A stretch of 64,000 nucleotides of DNA from Naumovozyma dairenensis CBS 421 (GCF_000227115.2 NC_016481.1:1133259-1197258), one strand, 5' to 3'. Shown: positions 11,156 through 23,800, counted from the stretch's first letter. Translations and numbers: made by a program. Notes: generated from the sequence alone by a model not told the origin.

Positions 11156-11482
11156 GGGGCTCCCCTTCTTTTTCTGGGTGGTGGTGCTCTAAGAAAACAA
11201 AGAGGGAAGAGAGAAAAGTCTCTTAATATCATTGCAGAGAATAATATGTATGTAAATCAAACGATTAGTCCTTTATCTTCACTGATTTCCCAATCCTAAA
11301 CAACACATTATTGCGATGGAAGAAGTATTTAAGAAGAGCATGAATTGGATAAGTTCATTTTCAATTTGTCTTTCTTTTTCATTCTATCCTTATTATCATC
11401 TAATAATAAAGTAATTGCTTAAGTTTTATTTTAACAAAACAAACAAATAAACAACACACATAATATATATATTCAAGATACA

Positions 11483-11881
11483 ATGTCCGGTGGTAAAGGT
11501 GGTAAAGCAGGTTCTACAGCTAAGGCTTCTCAATCTAGATCAGCTAAAGCTGGTTTAACATTCCCAGTTGGTAGAGTTCATAGACTTTTGAGAAGAGGAA
11601 ATTACGCTCAAAGAATCGGTTCCGGTGCTCCAGTCTACTTAACTGCTGTTTTAGAATATTTAGCTGCTGAAATCTTAGAGTTAGCCGGTAACGCAGCCAG
11701 AGATAATAAGAAGACTAGAATCATTCCAAGACATTTACAATTAGCCATCAGAAACGATGACGAATTAAACAAATTGTTAGGGAACGTTACTATTGCTCAA
11801 GGTGGTGTCTTACCAAATATTCATCAAAACTTGTTGCCAAAGAAGTCAGCAAAGGCTGCTAAAGCTTCTCAAGAATTATAA
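11483..11881 (+). CDS. HTA1: Histone H2A
   Basis: H2A of the nucleosome core, 132 residues as in S. cerevisiae. The fold starts at [20 protein letters not shown] and includes the acidic-patch region [17 protein letters not shown]. The C-terminus SQEL carries the Ser (Ser129 equivalent) that Mec1/Tel1 phosphorylate at DNA breaks, so this is the yeast H2A.X-type canonical H2A and not the H2A.Z variant. Synonymous codon use looks strongly biased, as expected for a highly expressed gene. It is divergent from HTB1. Confidence 0.98.
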   Translation: MSGGKGGKAGSTAKASQSRSAKAGLTFPVGRVHRLLRRGNYAQRIGSGAPVYLTAVLEYLAAEILELAGNAARDNKKTRIIPRHLQLAIRNDDELNKLLGNVTIAQGGVLPNIHQNLLPKKSAKAAKASQEL

Positions 11882-12056
11882 TCTGATTGGATTTTCTTTT
11901 TGTGCATTTCAAGTGATAATATTAGTAATGACCTAGTAATGGAAAACAAACAAACAAACAAACAAACAAACAAACGTGAATTAATCTCAATGAAAACGAG
12001 AAACGATCTACATTTCTATTCTCCTTCTTCATATCTTCAAATATAGAAAGATAATG

Positions 12057-12069
12057 ATCATTCGGGACG
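12057..12069 (+). promoter_or_regulatory. Possible Abf1 site
   Basis: The sequence fits RTCAY-N5-ACG (ATCAT, five bases, ACG), the Abf1 core. It is about 690 bp before ADK1, so its role is uncertain and a chance match is possible. Confidence 0.3.
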
Positions 12070-12607
12070 GTGGCTACATAACCATAACCATAACCATAAT
12101 AGGTATTCCATGGAAATAAATTGTACCATATATATTTAGTTTATGTAACAGGTTTATATAATAATACAAAAATTATAAAAAACTTAAAAAATAAGAAGAA
12201 CAATTCGCCTCTCTTCCACTTCAATAGATTTTAGTTGTATTATATAAAAATTACAATTTAGAGATATTCGATTACAATGCCTCAGATGCTATCGCTGTCA
12301 CTGTCGCCTTTAACTTTTAAAGTCGCGGAACAATAATCCGAAATCCATAGTTGCAGTTGAAAAAATTTCCAATGAATCGAATTATCCGTAGACCGACCGA
12401 TGGATAGGTTGAGAGATGGTCCCTTTGACGAATTGTTTTTTGTTCCTGCGGAAAAACGAACAAACAAGACGACATCCTCGACGCGAAGGAAGAAAGAACA
12501 AAGACGGACAGCGGGACGGACAGCAGGCCGGGCGGACGGGCGGGCGGGTGAGCCGGGCAGGCGCTGCCGTCAAAGTTTAGGCTTCGGTCATAGAATAAGT
12601 CGTCGAG

Positions 12608-12608
<1 letters not shown>

Positions 12609-12645
<37 letters not shown>
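12609..12645. repeat. TA dinucleotide repeat
   Basis: An uninterrupted TA run about 37 bp long, ending about 113 bp before the ADK1 start; it could serve as an extended TATA element. Confidence 0.95.
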
Positions 12646-12652
<7 letters not shown>

Positions 12653-12752
12653 CATGTACATAAACTTCCATATTGTGAAAACTAATTCGTCTTTCAATAT
12701 AGTTTTTAAATAACCTTATATACAACAAAAGCAATCGAGCAAAACAACGTAA

Positions 12753-13418
<666 letters not shown>

Positions 13419-15435
13419 TTCACTCTCATCAAAGCAATAGAATAGAAGGAAAAAAAGAATAAAATAGATCTTATGATAAACGATTACCAAAAATTAAATA
13501 AATAAAATAATTAATTACTACATATAATTATAATTCAATTAATTTCATGAACTAGAAGCAATACTTTACATAGATCAGCTGCAGGAGAGAGGAAGTCAAA
13601 TTTAATCGGTTTCTTGGTTTGTTTGTTTGAAACACTAACCGAACAGCGATTATTGTTTTTCAAAGAATCTGAATGATGTTCCGATGCCAAATTACCCAAA
13701 AGTGAAACAGTTTGGCGGTATCATTTTTGTCCGATGTGGTTCACTTCATGAACCTTTTCATGAAAAAGTTTCTCAATAGCCTATGCCAGTTAATTCCAGC
13801 AACTATTGAAAAGATAGAGAATATAGCCAACATTGGGATCAACACTCCGTTTGCCAATGAATTCAAAAAGGTGGTCGGGAAATTACCTCCACAAGCGAAT
13901 GAGACAACATAGTTTTCCTCGTTTGAGATGATTGCTGCGTTTGAAGAGATGTGGCCAAAGATGTTGATCTTCTTTAATACGAAGGTGGAGTTTATTCCAA
14001 AGAATAAAAAAGCGTCCTTTGATTTCACTGACAGAGAAATAGGATCTATCAAAATTATCAGTCATTTTGTGAAGCCATTTCATAAGTATTATTACAATTC
14101 ACAAGGTGATAATACTGAGTACATGCTATGGGCCTTCCATCATTATTATCTATTGGCTTCATTATTTCAGGACCTTAATGATTCCTTATTGAATGGGAAA
14201 TTTGATACCAAATTTGGAAGGAGGTAAGAGAAAAATTTGGCGATTTGGATGAAGAAGATATGGCCATCTTCATGGCAACTAAGCTCATGAGAGAGAAATT
14301 CAATGAATATTTTGAATATCTCTTGGATTCCGATTGAATGTTGGTAGGCGACTTCTTGGCACCATAGTCGAACTTATCTATGACCTCGCATTACTTCAAA
14401 AAAGACGTTGGAAGAGGAATGAACCGAAGAAGAAAACATTTCAGTTTATTTCCAAAATCGTTGGAGTGAAGAAGGTGAAAATATAGTCCGGTCAACTGTT
14501 TCAGTTATAACATCATTCGATTCAACTTCTGACAACCGTTTTACTGATGAGATAAGTGGATATTTGAAGGAGTCAAAAATCAAGAGACCGACACTAATCA
14601 AAGAAGCAGCCACTCTTTGCTCTCAATATTGGATAGGGATGAGAAATGAATACTTCAATCTCTGTGAATTAGCACTAGGTTTTCTTTATTCGAAAGCATC
14701 CGGTGGAGTTTATTCCCTTTAATCTTTCAACCTGTCTCTTTGATTCCCCAATTACAAATCTACTACAAGGCAACTATGACATTGCGAATGGGTGCAATGA
14801 ATTTGTAATTTATAATGAAACAATTTGCCTGCCTGCATAATATGAGGGATCGTTATGGGACGTATGTTCTTCAGATAATACTTAATGTATTATTCCCAAC
14901 AGTGCGTACATTTTTTTTCATGTAAACGTAAAATAATCTTATGCCGTTAAATATGTTTCCATTTGTTCTGCAACCATCAACTTGCTGCCTCTTTGTACCA
15001 AAGCTTGGATTGTTAAAGATCTTGCCAAATGTTTAGCTCATCCCTTTTCTGTCTTTTGAGATGTTGGATTTTTTCACTCTCGCAGTTTAGGCGACAAATA
15101 TGTAAACAAACTAAAACAGACAAACAAAACAAACAAACAAACAGTTGCCGTTAATTATCTAGACTAAACGTATGTAATTACAACTCGATTCACTGAAAGG
15201 TATCAAGAAATAAGACTGACGACTCTAGCTAAGTTTCTACCCTTTCCCTTTACTGTTATCAGGGACTTCAAAAGAACTGAAAGAAGAACAGTGCCAATAA
15301 AGTAACATTAAGTAAAAAAAGCTACTGTATTCCTCTTCTCATCGATATAAGCATTTTACGAAAACAACAATTATCTACATCTTACAACTACAGAACCAGC
15401 ATATGGATAATCACTATTAGGAATCACAATTAAAT
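13419..15435. other. ADK1-SIR4 intergenic region with transposase relic
   Basis: This 2.0 kb spacer is mostly occupied by the broken hAT-like transposase at about 13712-14722. The remainder is AT-rich ADK1 3' sequence and, from about 14900, the SIR4 promoter with an (AAAC)-type run near 15120-15142. I could not identify terminal inverted repeats or a target-site duplication. Confidence 0.6.
13712..14722 (+). pseudogene. hAT-family transposase remnant
   Basis: About 1 kb encodes recognisable but broken pieces of a hAT-superfamily DNA-transposon transposase. The first piece contains TPFANEFKKVVGKLPP and, after an in-frame TAG at 13910-13912, FEEMWPKMLIFFN; this frame stops at 14225. Homology continues in the next frame (about 14227-14337, EKFGDLDEEDMAIFMATKLM). 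It then returns to the first frame as an open stretch (14423-14722) containing ISGYLKESKIKRPT, then QYWIGMRNEYFNLCELALG and KASGGVYSL. That last part resembles the C-terminal hAT dimerisation region (W...YP.L..LA...L...AS). At least one stop and two frame changes show it is dead, and an N-terminal BED zinc finger is not seen. Yeasts of this family carry hAT elements (Rover, Roamer); which group this belongs to is unknown. Confidence 0.72.
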
Positions 15436-18400
15436 ATGACAAATCTTTCTAAGTCATCGAATGAATCTACGCCTTCTAAAGATAGGCCAGATAAGGGAAA
15501 CCATGAACAATTAAATTCACCAAACATTCCATTAATGAAATATACCAACAAAAAGAATAGCAAAGCAAAAAAATCTCAACAATCGAGTGGGCCGTCATAC
15601 ATTTTGCAAAAAAAAGCTGAGCTTGTACGAAAGAAGGCCTTGTTATCTAATGTCATTAGGGCACATCCAGAAAAGCAAAATCCAGCTAATTTTAAAATAG
15701 ATCGTCCATCACAACTTACAAACGTGAGCGATAGTGGATTACTATCGCTCCTCAGATCAAAAACTGCATTTGGTAAAGCTATCAGAAATGACTTGATAGA
15801 AACACCAAAAAGAAAAGTGCCTCTTCTTGTAACTGGGAAACAAAGTAAAAGTGTAGAACATAGGAGATATATCAATAAACCTAACATAGTCAGATCTTCC
15901 TCCACAATCGATGCTCATAATGATAGAATAACACCACTTCCAAAACTACTAGTAGTAGATAAGACATCCGAAAATAACGAAACTACTGAAAAAAATAATA
16001 ATACTAAAAGCCCAACTTCTAAAGGTGATGAAAACGAAACAAAAGAAACACCTCTTAATCCAGTTCCCTTTCAGAGAGGTCCTACTTCATTTTTATCAAA
16101 TGTAAGAAATATGATACGAAATAATAAGAGCAGTGCAGATCATTCTCATCCTTCGACAGCAAAGCCAAAAGTAATTACTTCAAAAACGCCATTAAAAATT
16201 GTTCCTGCAGTACCTGACGTATTTTCAGGAAGTCCGAAAGCATCCGAGAATGGATCATCAGATTCGTCTGATATTAGTGCCGAAGTGAATACGGCATTAA
16301 ATAGTCTTTCCCTCATACCGACTAATACCAAAAAAGATGTCGGCGACGAAAGAACTATATCTTCTGAAGAGCTAGAAACAGTATTGCCAAAACATTCAAA
16401 TGTAGATGAGGTAGATTCTAGCAACGAGAGAGCTAAGGATGATGTAACTAGTTCCGATATGCCTACAAATATTTCGACACCTTCTAAAATAACGTCAGAA
16501 CAAGAAGAAGGAACTGAAAATAAGAATAAGGTATCAAATGCGCAAATAGTCAGTAATTTACCTAAAATTCCACCAACGAACGGATTGCTTCCACAAGTTG
16601 ATACAACAGCTTCTAACATCCCTTCAATTTCGGCACCTGATAAAAAAACAGCAACAATTCAAGAAGATATTGAACATGAAGATAAAGTGTCAAAAGAATC
16701 AATAATTACTCAATCAGCTAAAAATATATCGGAAAATGAGTCTGCTTCACACATTGCTGATGTATCTGGCATGCCCCTTACAGATGAAAATACCATTGAT
16801 GAAGTGAGCCCAAGTTCTACTTTACCCAACTCTCCAGCATCAGATACACTCGAGATACCTATCATATCATCTAAACTAGATGATACCGATCACGTCGTTG
16901 AAGGTAAGACAGATGCGTTGAGCAGCGGTAAAGATGAAGGAAATACACTGGAAAGTAGCTCTAACAAGTTTCTTTCTCAAAATATCACGACAAAACAAAA
17001 TAATGTGGAAGCACTCACACCTAGTAATGAAGCAAATATTGATAAACAAGTACAGGATGAAGGTTACAAACATGGTGTAAATGCAAACAAACATTCCTCA
17101 GGCACTGCTAAAGAAAATGCTGTTGCAAATATAAACATACCGCCTGCTACTAACACTTTCGATAAGACTAAAACAAAGAATATTATTCCGCATAAGGCTA
17201 TCCAATCTAAAGCAAACTTCGAGAGAGTAGTAGCAGAGTCTAGCCTTCGATCTCGTCTCACTGAACTAGTTAAAGAAGTTGACCTTGAAGAAAGAACAAC
17301 GAAAGAAAAAGATGAACAACCGCACGTTTCTAATTTCACTGGTGGCCTATTATTTTCCAATCCTGGCTCTGTGGCGCCACCCAAGTCGGCTGCTGATAGA
17401 AATAGCGGTGGCGTGATAACTGCATCTGAAAAGCATGAATTCACTCAAGCTCCTGAACATAAGGGTTCACTTCAAAACCAAGATGCACCAGCTATACCGA
17501 CAAATCTAAGTTCTGTGAAACCTAGTATTAAATATTCTAATGTTCAGGCATCAGTTTCAACTCCGAAGAATACGAATTTACCTATTTTGCCTTTTAAACA
17601 TAGCGACGTAATTCTTCCAGCTCCCATTTTAACTGTTCAAACTGATAGACGAAAGGATGTAGAAATCTCTGCGGAACCGAGTGTGGATGTGGATATGACT
17701 GTAGAGAACGTTATGAACCGTTCCCAAACCAAAGCTTCCTTACCAATTCTCCAAAATAAAAACTCACTTACTCTGCCGTTTAACTTTTCTGAGGAAATAT
17801 CTCCAAATCCAATTCCGACTGCAGAACTTGATAGTGGAAACCATATCGGAAGAGAGGGCGAACAGGATACAAGGTCCAGAGTAAAAACCCAGACTAATAT
17901 GCCTTTATTTGTACAAAATAAAACCAACTCGACTAAATTAGGAACTACAAATTCAAGTATGAAGACAGTTGAATCAAAGGAAGAAGTTGGTTCAAAGTCG
18001 AAACTTAATGCAATGGAGAGGAAAAGAAACAATGATGATATTTTAGAATCGACTAAATCGAAATGGAGTAAAGTATTATGGGAAGAACCAGAGTCCACTT
18101 CATCACAAAAGAATGCACTATTACAACTGTTCTCCAATGTTTACAATTCTTCAGTAGCAAGCACTTCAAAAACAAAATCATTGGCATCGGTTCTGAATAA
18201 ATTTACAAATAAGAGCACTAACACTGCTGCTACAAAAAGTAATAATAATGAGGGAAATACTTCATTTATCAAAGAGAATAATACCATATTTCCATCAACC
18301 CCAAAACCTCATCGTCTAAAAGGCTCAATTATTTCTTATTCAGGATCAGATGTTCCCAAACTTGAACCGATATCACCTGTTACTACGGATTTTAGTACAG

Positions 18401-20337
18401 CAAAAATGGAAATTATCTATATTCCTGATGGAGCTGAGGAGGAAGCAATGAAGCATGGATCCAATAAAGGCTCGACAGACGTTTCCAGCGACTCCTCTGA
18501 TGATTTCGATGATATTGAAATCCTAGATTATATTAAAAATTCGTCTCCGGTAAAAGGGAAAACATTTGAAGCTGAACTGGCTGCTTCACAAGAAGCTCCT
18601 GCTGCCATCGATCCTTACACAGAAAGAAAGATGCATGATAGAATACTGGCAATTGGTGTAATGGAAAAATTAGCAGCTAAAACAGTCTATGACAAGAATT
18701 CAATTTCTGATCTAATTGAATGTGGAGTGGTAAAGCATGTACCATTCGTTGATGATCCAAAATCCAGTGTGACGAATAATATCTGTTCGTATAACAATTA
18801 CGAAACTTCACATGCTTTTTTCTATCAACAGCTCCATAAAAGGGATAAGCTTGAATATATTCCTATTGATATTCCTATAAGTGAAGAGTATAGGAAGTCG
18901 CACCCAGTTTTGAAGTTGGAGGACCTTAGAAATCATAAATTAGATGCACTAACAAAGGTAGCAAGACCTACCAGTGCTTCCAATTCCAGTGTTCAAGCAG
19001 ATAAAAGTTCTAGAGGTATATGGAGGAATGAATGGAGGGAAACCTTGAAGAACGCCACCGTTTATATGGATCCCACTTATCCAAATAATATTACAGATTC
19101 AGAGAAGCGCACTGTCGATGAAGAATTTGATAAAATTAGAAGTATATTTGAAACTGAATTTCATGTTCAATTTCTAGCGGCTTTTACTACCCCAGCTCCG
19201 AACATCGTCGTCATCAAGGGATCACCAAAAGATTTCGGTGATGAAGAGCATTTTAAAAGATATGAGAAAACTGTTAGAGAATCTCCTGTTGGTAGAAAAT
19301 TAAGAATTTGGTCAACCGAGAAAACTTTACGTTTTTTTGGTAATATGAATATCGATTTTGAGAAATTGAAATTCCCAACTACAATGAATGCGGAAGGTGT
19401 TCCAAAACATGATGTAACTAATGTATCGGAATCCAGTGAAGAAGCAGAAAATGAGATTGATGAAGGTTCTCCTGACTTTAGAAACTATCCATCAAGTAGT
19501 ATAGGCCTATTAGATCACACCATCAAACCTAAGGAAGTTATCAAAGAGGAGTCCCTTAAAGGGAATATTTATCCTAGCGAAGGTGTTGTAACCGCTATTA
19601 GAGAAATACCGCAACCGATATATCAAAATGTACAAGGGCCAGCTGTTATTTCGATTAAAGATGAAAGTAGGCATAAGAAAGTGCAACATGAGCAAACTCG
19701 TGAGGAGGATATGCTTGTCTACTTCGAGGGCTTGATCGAGAACCTCTCTAAGAATATGGAGAGCAGAAACCAAGAAATCCTTAAATCTCAAGAGATTATT
19801 AAATCGTTATCTGGATTAGTTATGGACAATGAAGTTAAATTGATATCACAAACCGCTGAAGTAAAGAGAGTAGAAAAAATTGCTGAAGAAAATGAAAAAG
19901 AACTCAGAAGATATAAGCACCTTTTGAAAAAAAGGGATCATAAAGTTAAGAAACTTACAAAGAGACTTATTTCTATGCAACTGAGCACAGAAACCCATCA
20001 GAAAACAGACAAAAAACTTAAGAAACTATTGAGAAAACTTGCTCAAAAGGAGCGACAAATTAAACAATTAGAAAAGAAGTGCTCAAACAGCGAAGTTAAT
20101 AGTAATCCGAAGAAAAGCTCGAAAAAAGATTTGAAAAGAGGTTTTAAGAAAGATTTAAAGAAACCGAAAAATAAGCCAACATTTTTATACAATCTCGAAA
20201 CTTCGCTTCAAAAATCCAAGATGGTAGGGGACATTTCTCCTATTATGCAACCTGTTTATTTCAGTGACACTATCGAACAAGATGGGGCGGAAATTCCACA
20301 CAGAGAAGTAAGAAAAATTCAGCATGCCTATGAATGA
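15436..20337 (+). CDS. SIR4: Silent information regulator Sir4
   Basis: Sir4 is the scaffold of heterochromatin at telomeres and silent mating loci, linking Sir2/Sir3, Rap1, yKu and the nuclear envelope. The 1633-residue protein has a long disordered N-terminal part, with the family-like segment LLSLLRSKTAFGKAI near residue 103. The conserved C-terminal half includes a PAD-like region (about 1061-1315) with TVYDKNSISDLIECGV, NYETSHAFFYQQLHKRD and WRNEWRETLKN. A coiled coil (about 1422-1560) matches the Sir4 dimerisation/Sir3-binding coil. It is longer than S. cerevisiae Sir4 (1358) and carries a basic tail of about 75 residues after the coil. Degenerate repeats containing LPILPFKHS and LPILQNKNS occur at about 715 and 770. 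Position between ADK1 and PCF11 agrees with YDR227W. Confidence 0.92.
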   Translation: MTNLSKSSNESTPSKDRPDKGNHEQLNSPNIPLMKYTNKKNSKAKKSQQSSGPSYILQKKAELVRKKALLSNVIRAHPEKQNPANFKIDRPSQLTNVSDSGLLSLLRSKTAFGKAIRNDLIETPKRKVPLLVTGKQSKSVEHRRYINKPNIVRSSSTIDAHNDRITPLPKLLVVDKTSENNETTEKNNNTKSPTSKGDENETKETPLNPVPFQRGPTSFLSNVRNMIRNNKSSADHSHPSTAKPKVITSKTPLKIVPAVPDVFSGSPKASENGSSDSSDISAEVNTALNSLSLIPTNTKKDVGDERTISSEELETVLPKHSNVDEVDSSNERAKDDVTSSDMPTNISTPSKITSEQEEGTENKNKVSNAQIVSNLPKIPPTNGLLPQVDTTASNIPSISAPDKKTATIQEDIEHEDKVSKESIITQSAKNISENESASHIADVSGMPLTDENTIDEVSPSSTLPNSPASDTLEIPIISSKLDDTDHVVEGKTDALSSGKDEGNTLESSSNKFLSQNITTKQNNVEALTPSNEANIDKQVQDEGYKHGVNANKHSSGTAKENAVANINIPPATNTFDKTKTKNIIPHKAIQSKANFERVVAESSLRSRLTELVKEVDLEERTTKEKDEQPHVSNFTGGLLFSNPGSVAPPKSAADRNSGGVITASEKHEFTQAPEHKGSLQNQDAPAIPTNLSSVKPSIKYSNVQASVSTPKNTNLPILPFKHSDVILPAPILTVQTDRRKDVEISAEPSVDVDMTVENVMNRSQTKASLPILQNKNSLTLPFNFSEEISPNPIPTAELDSGNHIGREGEQDTRSRVKTQTNMPLFVQNKTNSTKLGTTNSSMKTVESKEEVGSKSKLNAMERKRNNDDILESTKSKWSKVLWEEPESTSSQKNALLQLFSNVYNSSVASTSKTKSLASVLNKFTNKSTNTAATKSNNNEGNTSFIKENNTIFPSTPKPHRLKGSIISYSGSDVPKLEPISPVTTDFSTAKMEIIYIPDGAEEEAMKHGSNKGSTDVSSDSSDDFDDIEILDYIKNSSPVKGKTFEAELAASQEAPAAIDPYTERKMHDRILAIGVMEKLAAKTVYDKNSISDLIECGVVKHVPFVDDPKSSVTNNICSYNNYETSHAFFYQQLHKRDKLEYIPIDIPISEEYRKSHPVLKLEDLRNHKLDALTKVARPTSASNSSVQADKSSRGIWRNEWRETLKNATVYMDPTYPNNITDSEKRTVDEEFDKIRSIFETEFHVQFLAAFTTPAPNIVVIKGSPKDFGDEEHFKRYEKTVRESPVGRKLRIWSTEKTLRFFGNMNIDFEKLKFPTTMNAEGVPKHDVTNVSESSEEAENEIDEGSPDFRNYPSSSIGLLDHTIKPKEVIKEESLKGNIYPSEGVVTAIREIPQPIYQNVQGPAVISIKDESRHKKVQHEQTREEDMLVYFEGLIENLSKNMESRNQEILKSQEIIKSLSGLVMDNEVKLISQTAEVKRVEKIAEENEKELRRYKHLLKKRDHKVKKLTKRLISMQLSTETHQKTDKKLKKLLRKLAQKERQIKQLEKKCSNSEVNSNPKKSSKKDLKRGFKKDLKKPKNKPTFLYNLETSLQKSKMVGDISPIMQPVYFSDTIEQDGAEIPHREVRKIQHAYE

Positions 20338-20884
20338 TCAGATTTTCGTCAGTCATACATGATAATTCTCCAATATTTATATTTACTTTATTAATCTATT
20401 TATAGGCTTATTGGTTGTTTTAACTCACCAATAATTTGTAACTTTAATATTATTTTTAATCAATTATCCCATTTTGTATCTTACTATAAAGTATCATGTA
20501 ATTTCTAACTGACTAAGACTTAACGCAAGGATTACAGCCTTCAAATTTACACTTCGCCGCACTGTGTTTTCTTAATGGGAGCAAGGAATCAAACCTCCAC
20601 CATTCTAGTTTATGTAGATCAGAATCCAAATTAGAATTGCATTACTGTGTCGCATCAACTATCAACTGTCCAAATATTTTCGCGGTAGGATTCAAAAGAA
20701 AAACTACGGCGGCGTCAGCAACACAAATAAAACTTAAAAATGTGACGAACAAATTCTTGAAAATAATCGATGGGGCCAGAGCTAACATAAATAAAGATTG
20801 GAGATCTCCGGACTGGTAACTGTCTACCACAAGGTGCTTCCAACAGGTTAATATCACTACCAGGAATTAGCCCTATTTGTTAGA
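20338..20884. other. SIR4 to coiled-coil gene spacer
   Basis: A 547-bp spacer between two same-strand genes. A 60-codon frame at 20637-20819 has no recognisable features. The region must hold the SIR4 terminator and the promoter of the second gene; no clear TATA or named site stands out. Confidence 0.5.
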
Positions 20885-23800
20885 ATGGACAATAGCGGCA
20901 AAGCTGTAAGTGACGCGACCTCCGATGCACAAAAAGGAATCAATACTCTAGGAACTCGAATAGCAAACATTGCAAACAACGTCGAATCGACTAAATCATC
21001 AGCAGTTGATAACAACAAGATCGAGGAAAGTCGAGATGAACGAACAGATCCAACTGATGGCCCTTCGCTTAAAATACAAAAATTAAATAACGATGTAAAT
21101 ACCAATCAGGAGCAAAAATCCACGATATCTACAACAGCATTGACGAATTCACCTTCAGATACCGCAGGTGAAACGATTAAGTCCGATGCTACGGAACAGC
21201 CTGTCAAATTTACTCCAAAACCCAGTGTTACAAAACTATCTGATATTTTTAAAACAAGGAGACTAAAAAGGCAGTTCACGCCCAAGTCTCAAGAATCCGT
21301 AGCAAAGGATTCGCCCACTGTAGCTCTACCCGAAGAAATTAGTTCAAATGGAAATCAACTGCTATCTACGTCGACTACAGCTGCAATTGAAAAGCCAGCT
21401 AAAGCGATTGAAGAAGTAATAAATAAAGTGCCCAAAGAGCCATCTGATAAAGCAGTAGCATCCACACCTACTCCGATAAATGAACCAATCGAAAAACCAG
21501 CTGTCACAGAAGTAAATAACGAAGTGGTCGAGGAACTTAGCAAAGGTACTATACCGTCCACTGGTGCTCTAGTAGTTCCGGGTACCAAAGAATCAGTTGA
21601 TCCTATTAAAGACGTAACAGGATTGACTCAAGAAAATAAAAAAAATCTAGTTATACCCCGAAAAGTTTATGATAAATCTCCCACCAAACAGTCAAATGTG
21701 TTTCTTCCCAGAAGAGTCATTACGTTGAAAGCCCTTTTCCGTGATAAAAAAGCACGTCTAGATCCTACTAAGGAAGAACTAACAGTCAACTTGCCAAATA
21801 TACAGCAAGTAAAAGCGCCAGCTACACCATCAAAGTCGATCCAAACAGCATCACTAACCCTAGAACAGTCATCGACGAGAGTCACAAGAAATGAAACAAG
21901 TCAATCTCCATCTTCAGGTCAATCACACCAAAGAGAGTCTTCGGGCGGTACAGTATCATCATCGTATAAAGGAGAAACCGGTAGGGTAGGATCGCCGAAA
22001 TGTGCTCCAACCCATATCAACGAGTCTTCGCAAAGCAAGCCAAATGCTGCCTCTCTACCTACTTTGCCTATTCAACATATAGCAGCAGAGTCTCCAACGC
22101 GTGGGGCTTCTAAACCCACTGAGCACCATAGTAAAAGGAATGCCTTAAGCATGGCGACGCAAGAGAAAGCTATTGCTTTACAAAAGGAACATGACGAGTG
22201 GGAAAAGAAAAATATGGGATTAAAAGCATACTTGGACACCATTGCAACTCGTAAGAACGCTTCCAGTGCTATTATTAACACAGGATCAGCTTCTCAATCA
22301 TCAACAACATCGCACTACTCAGGATCAAGAGAAAGGGATATTACCTCGGAATATAATACTGATATCAATACAAGATATAGACAAAAAAGAGACCGCAAAG
22401 AGAGTAGAGAAAATGTTACATCTGCACTGAAGGAGAAATATTGGCCAAGTCCTTATTCTCCTATAAGGCGTAGACGTTCCTCAGCCAGTAATACATCCCA
22501 ATCGGATCCTTCTGTTACATCCAAAAATACCCGAAGTATCAGAGGAAAGTCTAGTACGTTATTGAAAGAAACATTCGATCCTCCCGAATCACATTCATCT
22601 GAACAACAGAAGCAAAATTTCGATACTGTAGATAATATCAATGTACCGAAACCTGCCGAAGTTAAGCAACAGACTCAAAAGCAGAGTCTGAACACAAAAA
22701 ATGAAAAAACTAAGAAAATCACATGTACAAATGGACCGGCTGGTCCAGCTGGCGAAAAGAGTGATATTGATAAAGCTTTAACAAAATCAGACATGAAGAG
22801 GAAAATGAAGAAGGTTGATGAAGTTACTACAAATGCAGTGGCTGAGAAAAAACAAGATTCATCTATTAAGGAGCCGATGGCAAAACCTTGTAAAATTATC
22901 AAGAAGAAAAATGTAGAAAACCTGAAGGGGAAAGAAAAAAAGGGTATAAGTTTAGCGAAACAACTAGCACAATCTGAGAACGCTGTTAATAAGACCAAGG
23001 AATCCAAATCTGTGGTGAATGCGGATGAAGAGGACGATATGGAAAATCAGAATTTATCTTCATTTGCTATTAAATCCAAAGGTAAAAACACTCCGACGAC
23101 AAGTAGACAACCTACTCCTTTAGTATCGGTTCGAGAAAATGAACACTCACAGTTGTTGGCAATGACAGATGAACTTATAAAATACGAGTTGAAATTCACC
23201 AGTTTACATGGTAGGATGCAACATCTGAAAAGAGAAAATAGGGAGCTGCAAAAGGTATATAATATGTTATGTGATGAAATGGAAACTTTACTATCATCGT
23301 CAACTAATAATCAAACTGTCTCTACCGGTCTATCTAGTGTTGCTATAACTATTCCAGAGGCCTCAACAGAAATTGTTGCCCCAGGGAAGCCTGAGGTTAC
23401 GGATGTTTCAGTTCTCGACCAAGACGTTACCACCAGTGAGAAAGATGAGCAACATGCCATAGAAATTGATATCTTGAAGCAAGAAATCCATGAATTAAAG
23501 ACATCGAAAGATAGGGGAAGTGTTATTTTGAGGTCGGAGCTTGGGTCATTGGAGAGCTCAATTCTTGAAAGGCTGAATGAATACCAGAAATTACAAAAGA
23601 ACGTTCAAGAAGAACAAAAAATATTATCAAATGTTTCAGCTATTGAAGACCTTCATCTAACGCAAGAAAGTCCGTTTGTTCGTGGACTCAAGGAAAAACT
23701 CATAAAAAAACATAACGAACTAATAAATGTTCGTATGATGATGGAGCAACAGATCGATAACCTTAAAATAAGTTTAGCTAGAGAGAAAGATACTCAGGAG

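Larger units (their letters stand above)
10641..11482. promoter_or_regulatory. Divergent HTB1-HTA1 promoter
   Basis: The shared histone control region contains two full matches to the histone UAS consensus RTTCCN6TTCNC (bound by Spt10 in S. cerevisiae) and a near match at 11116-11131. G/C-rich patches lie among AT-rich flanks. A T(G/A)-rich run (about 10651-10678) adjoins the HTB1 start. Confidence 0.75.
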
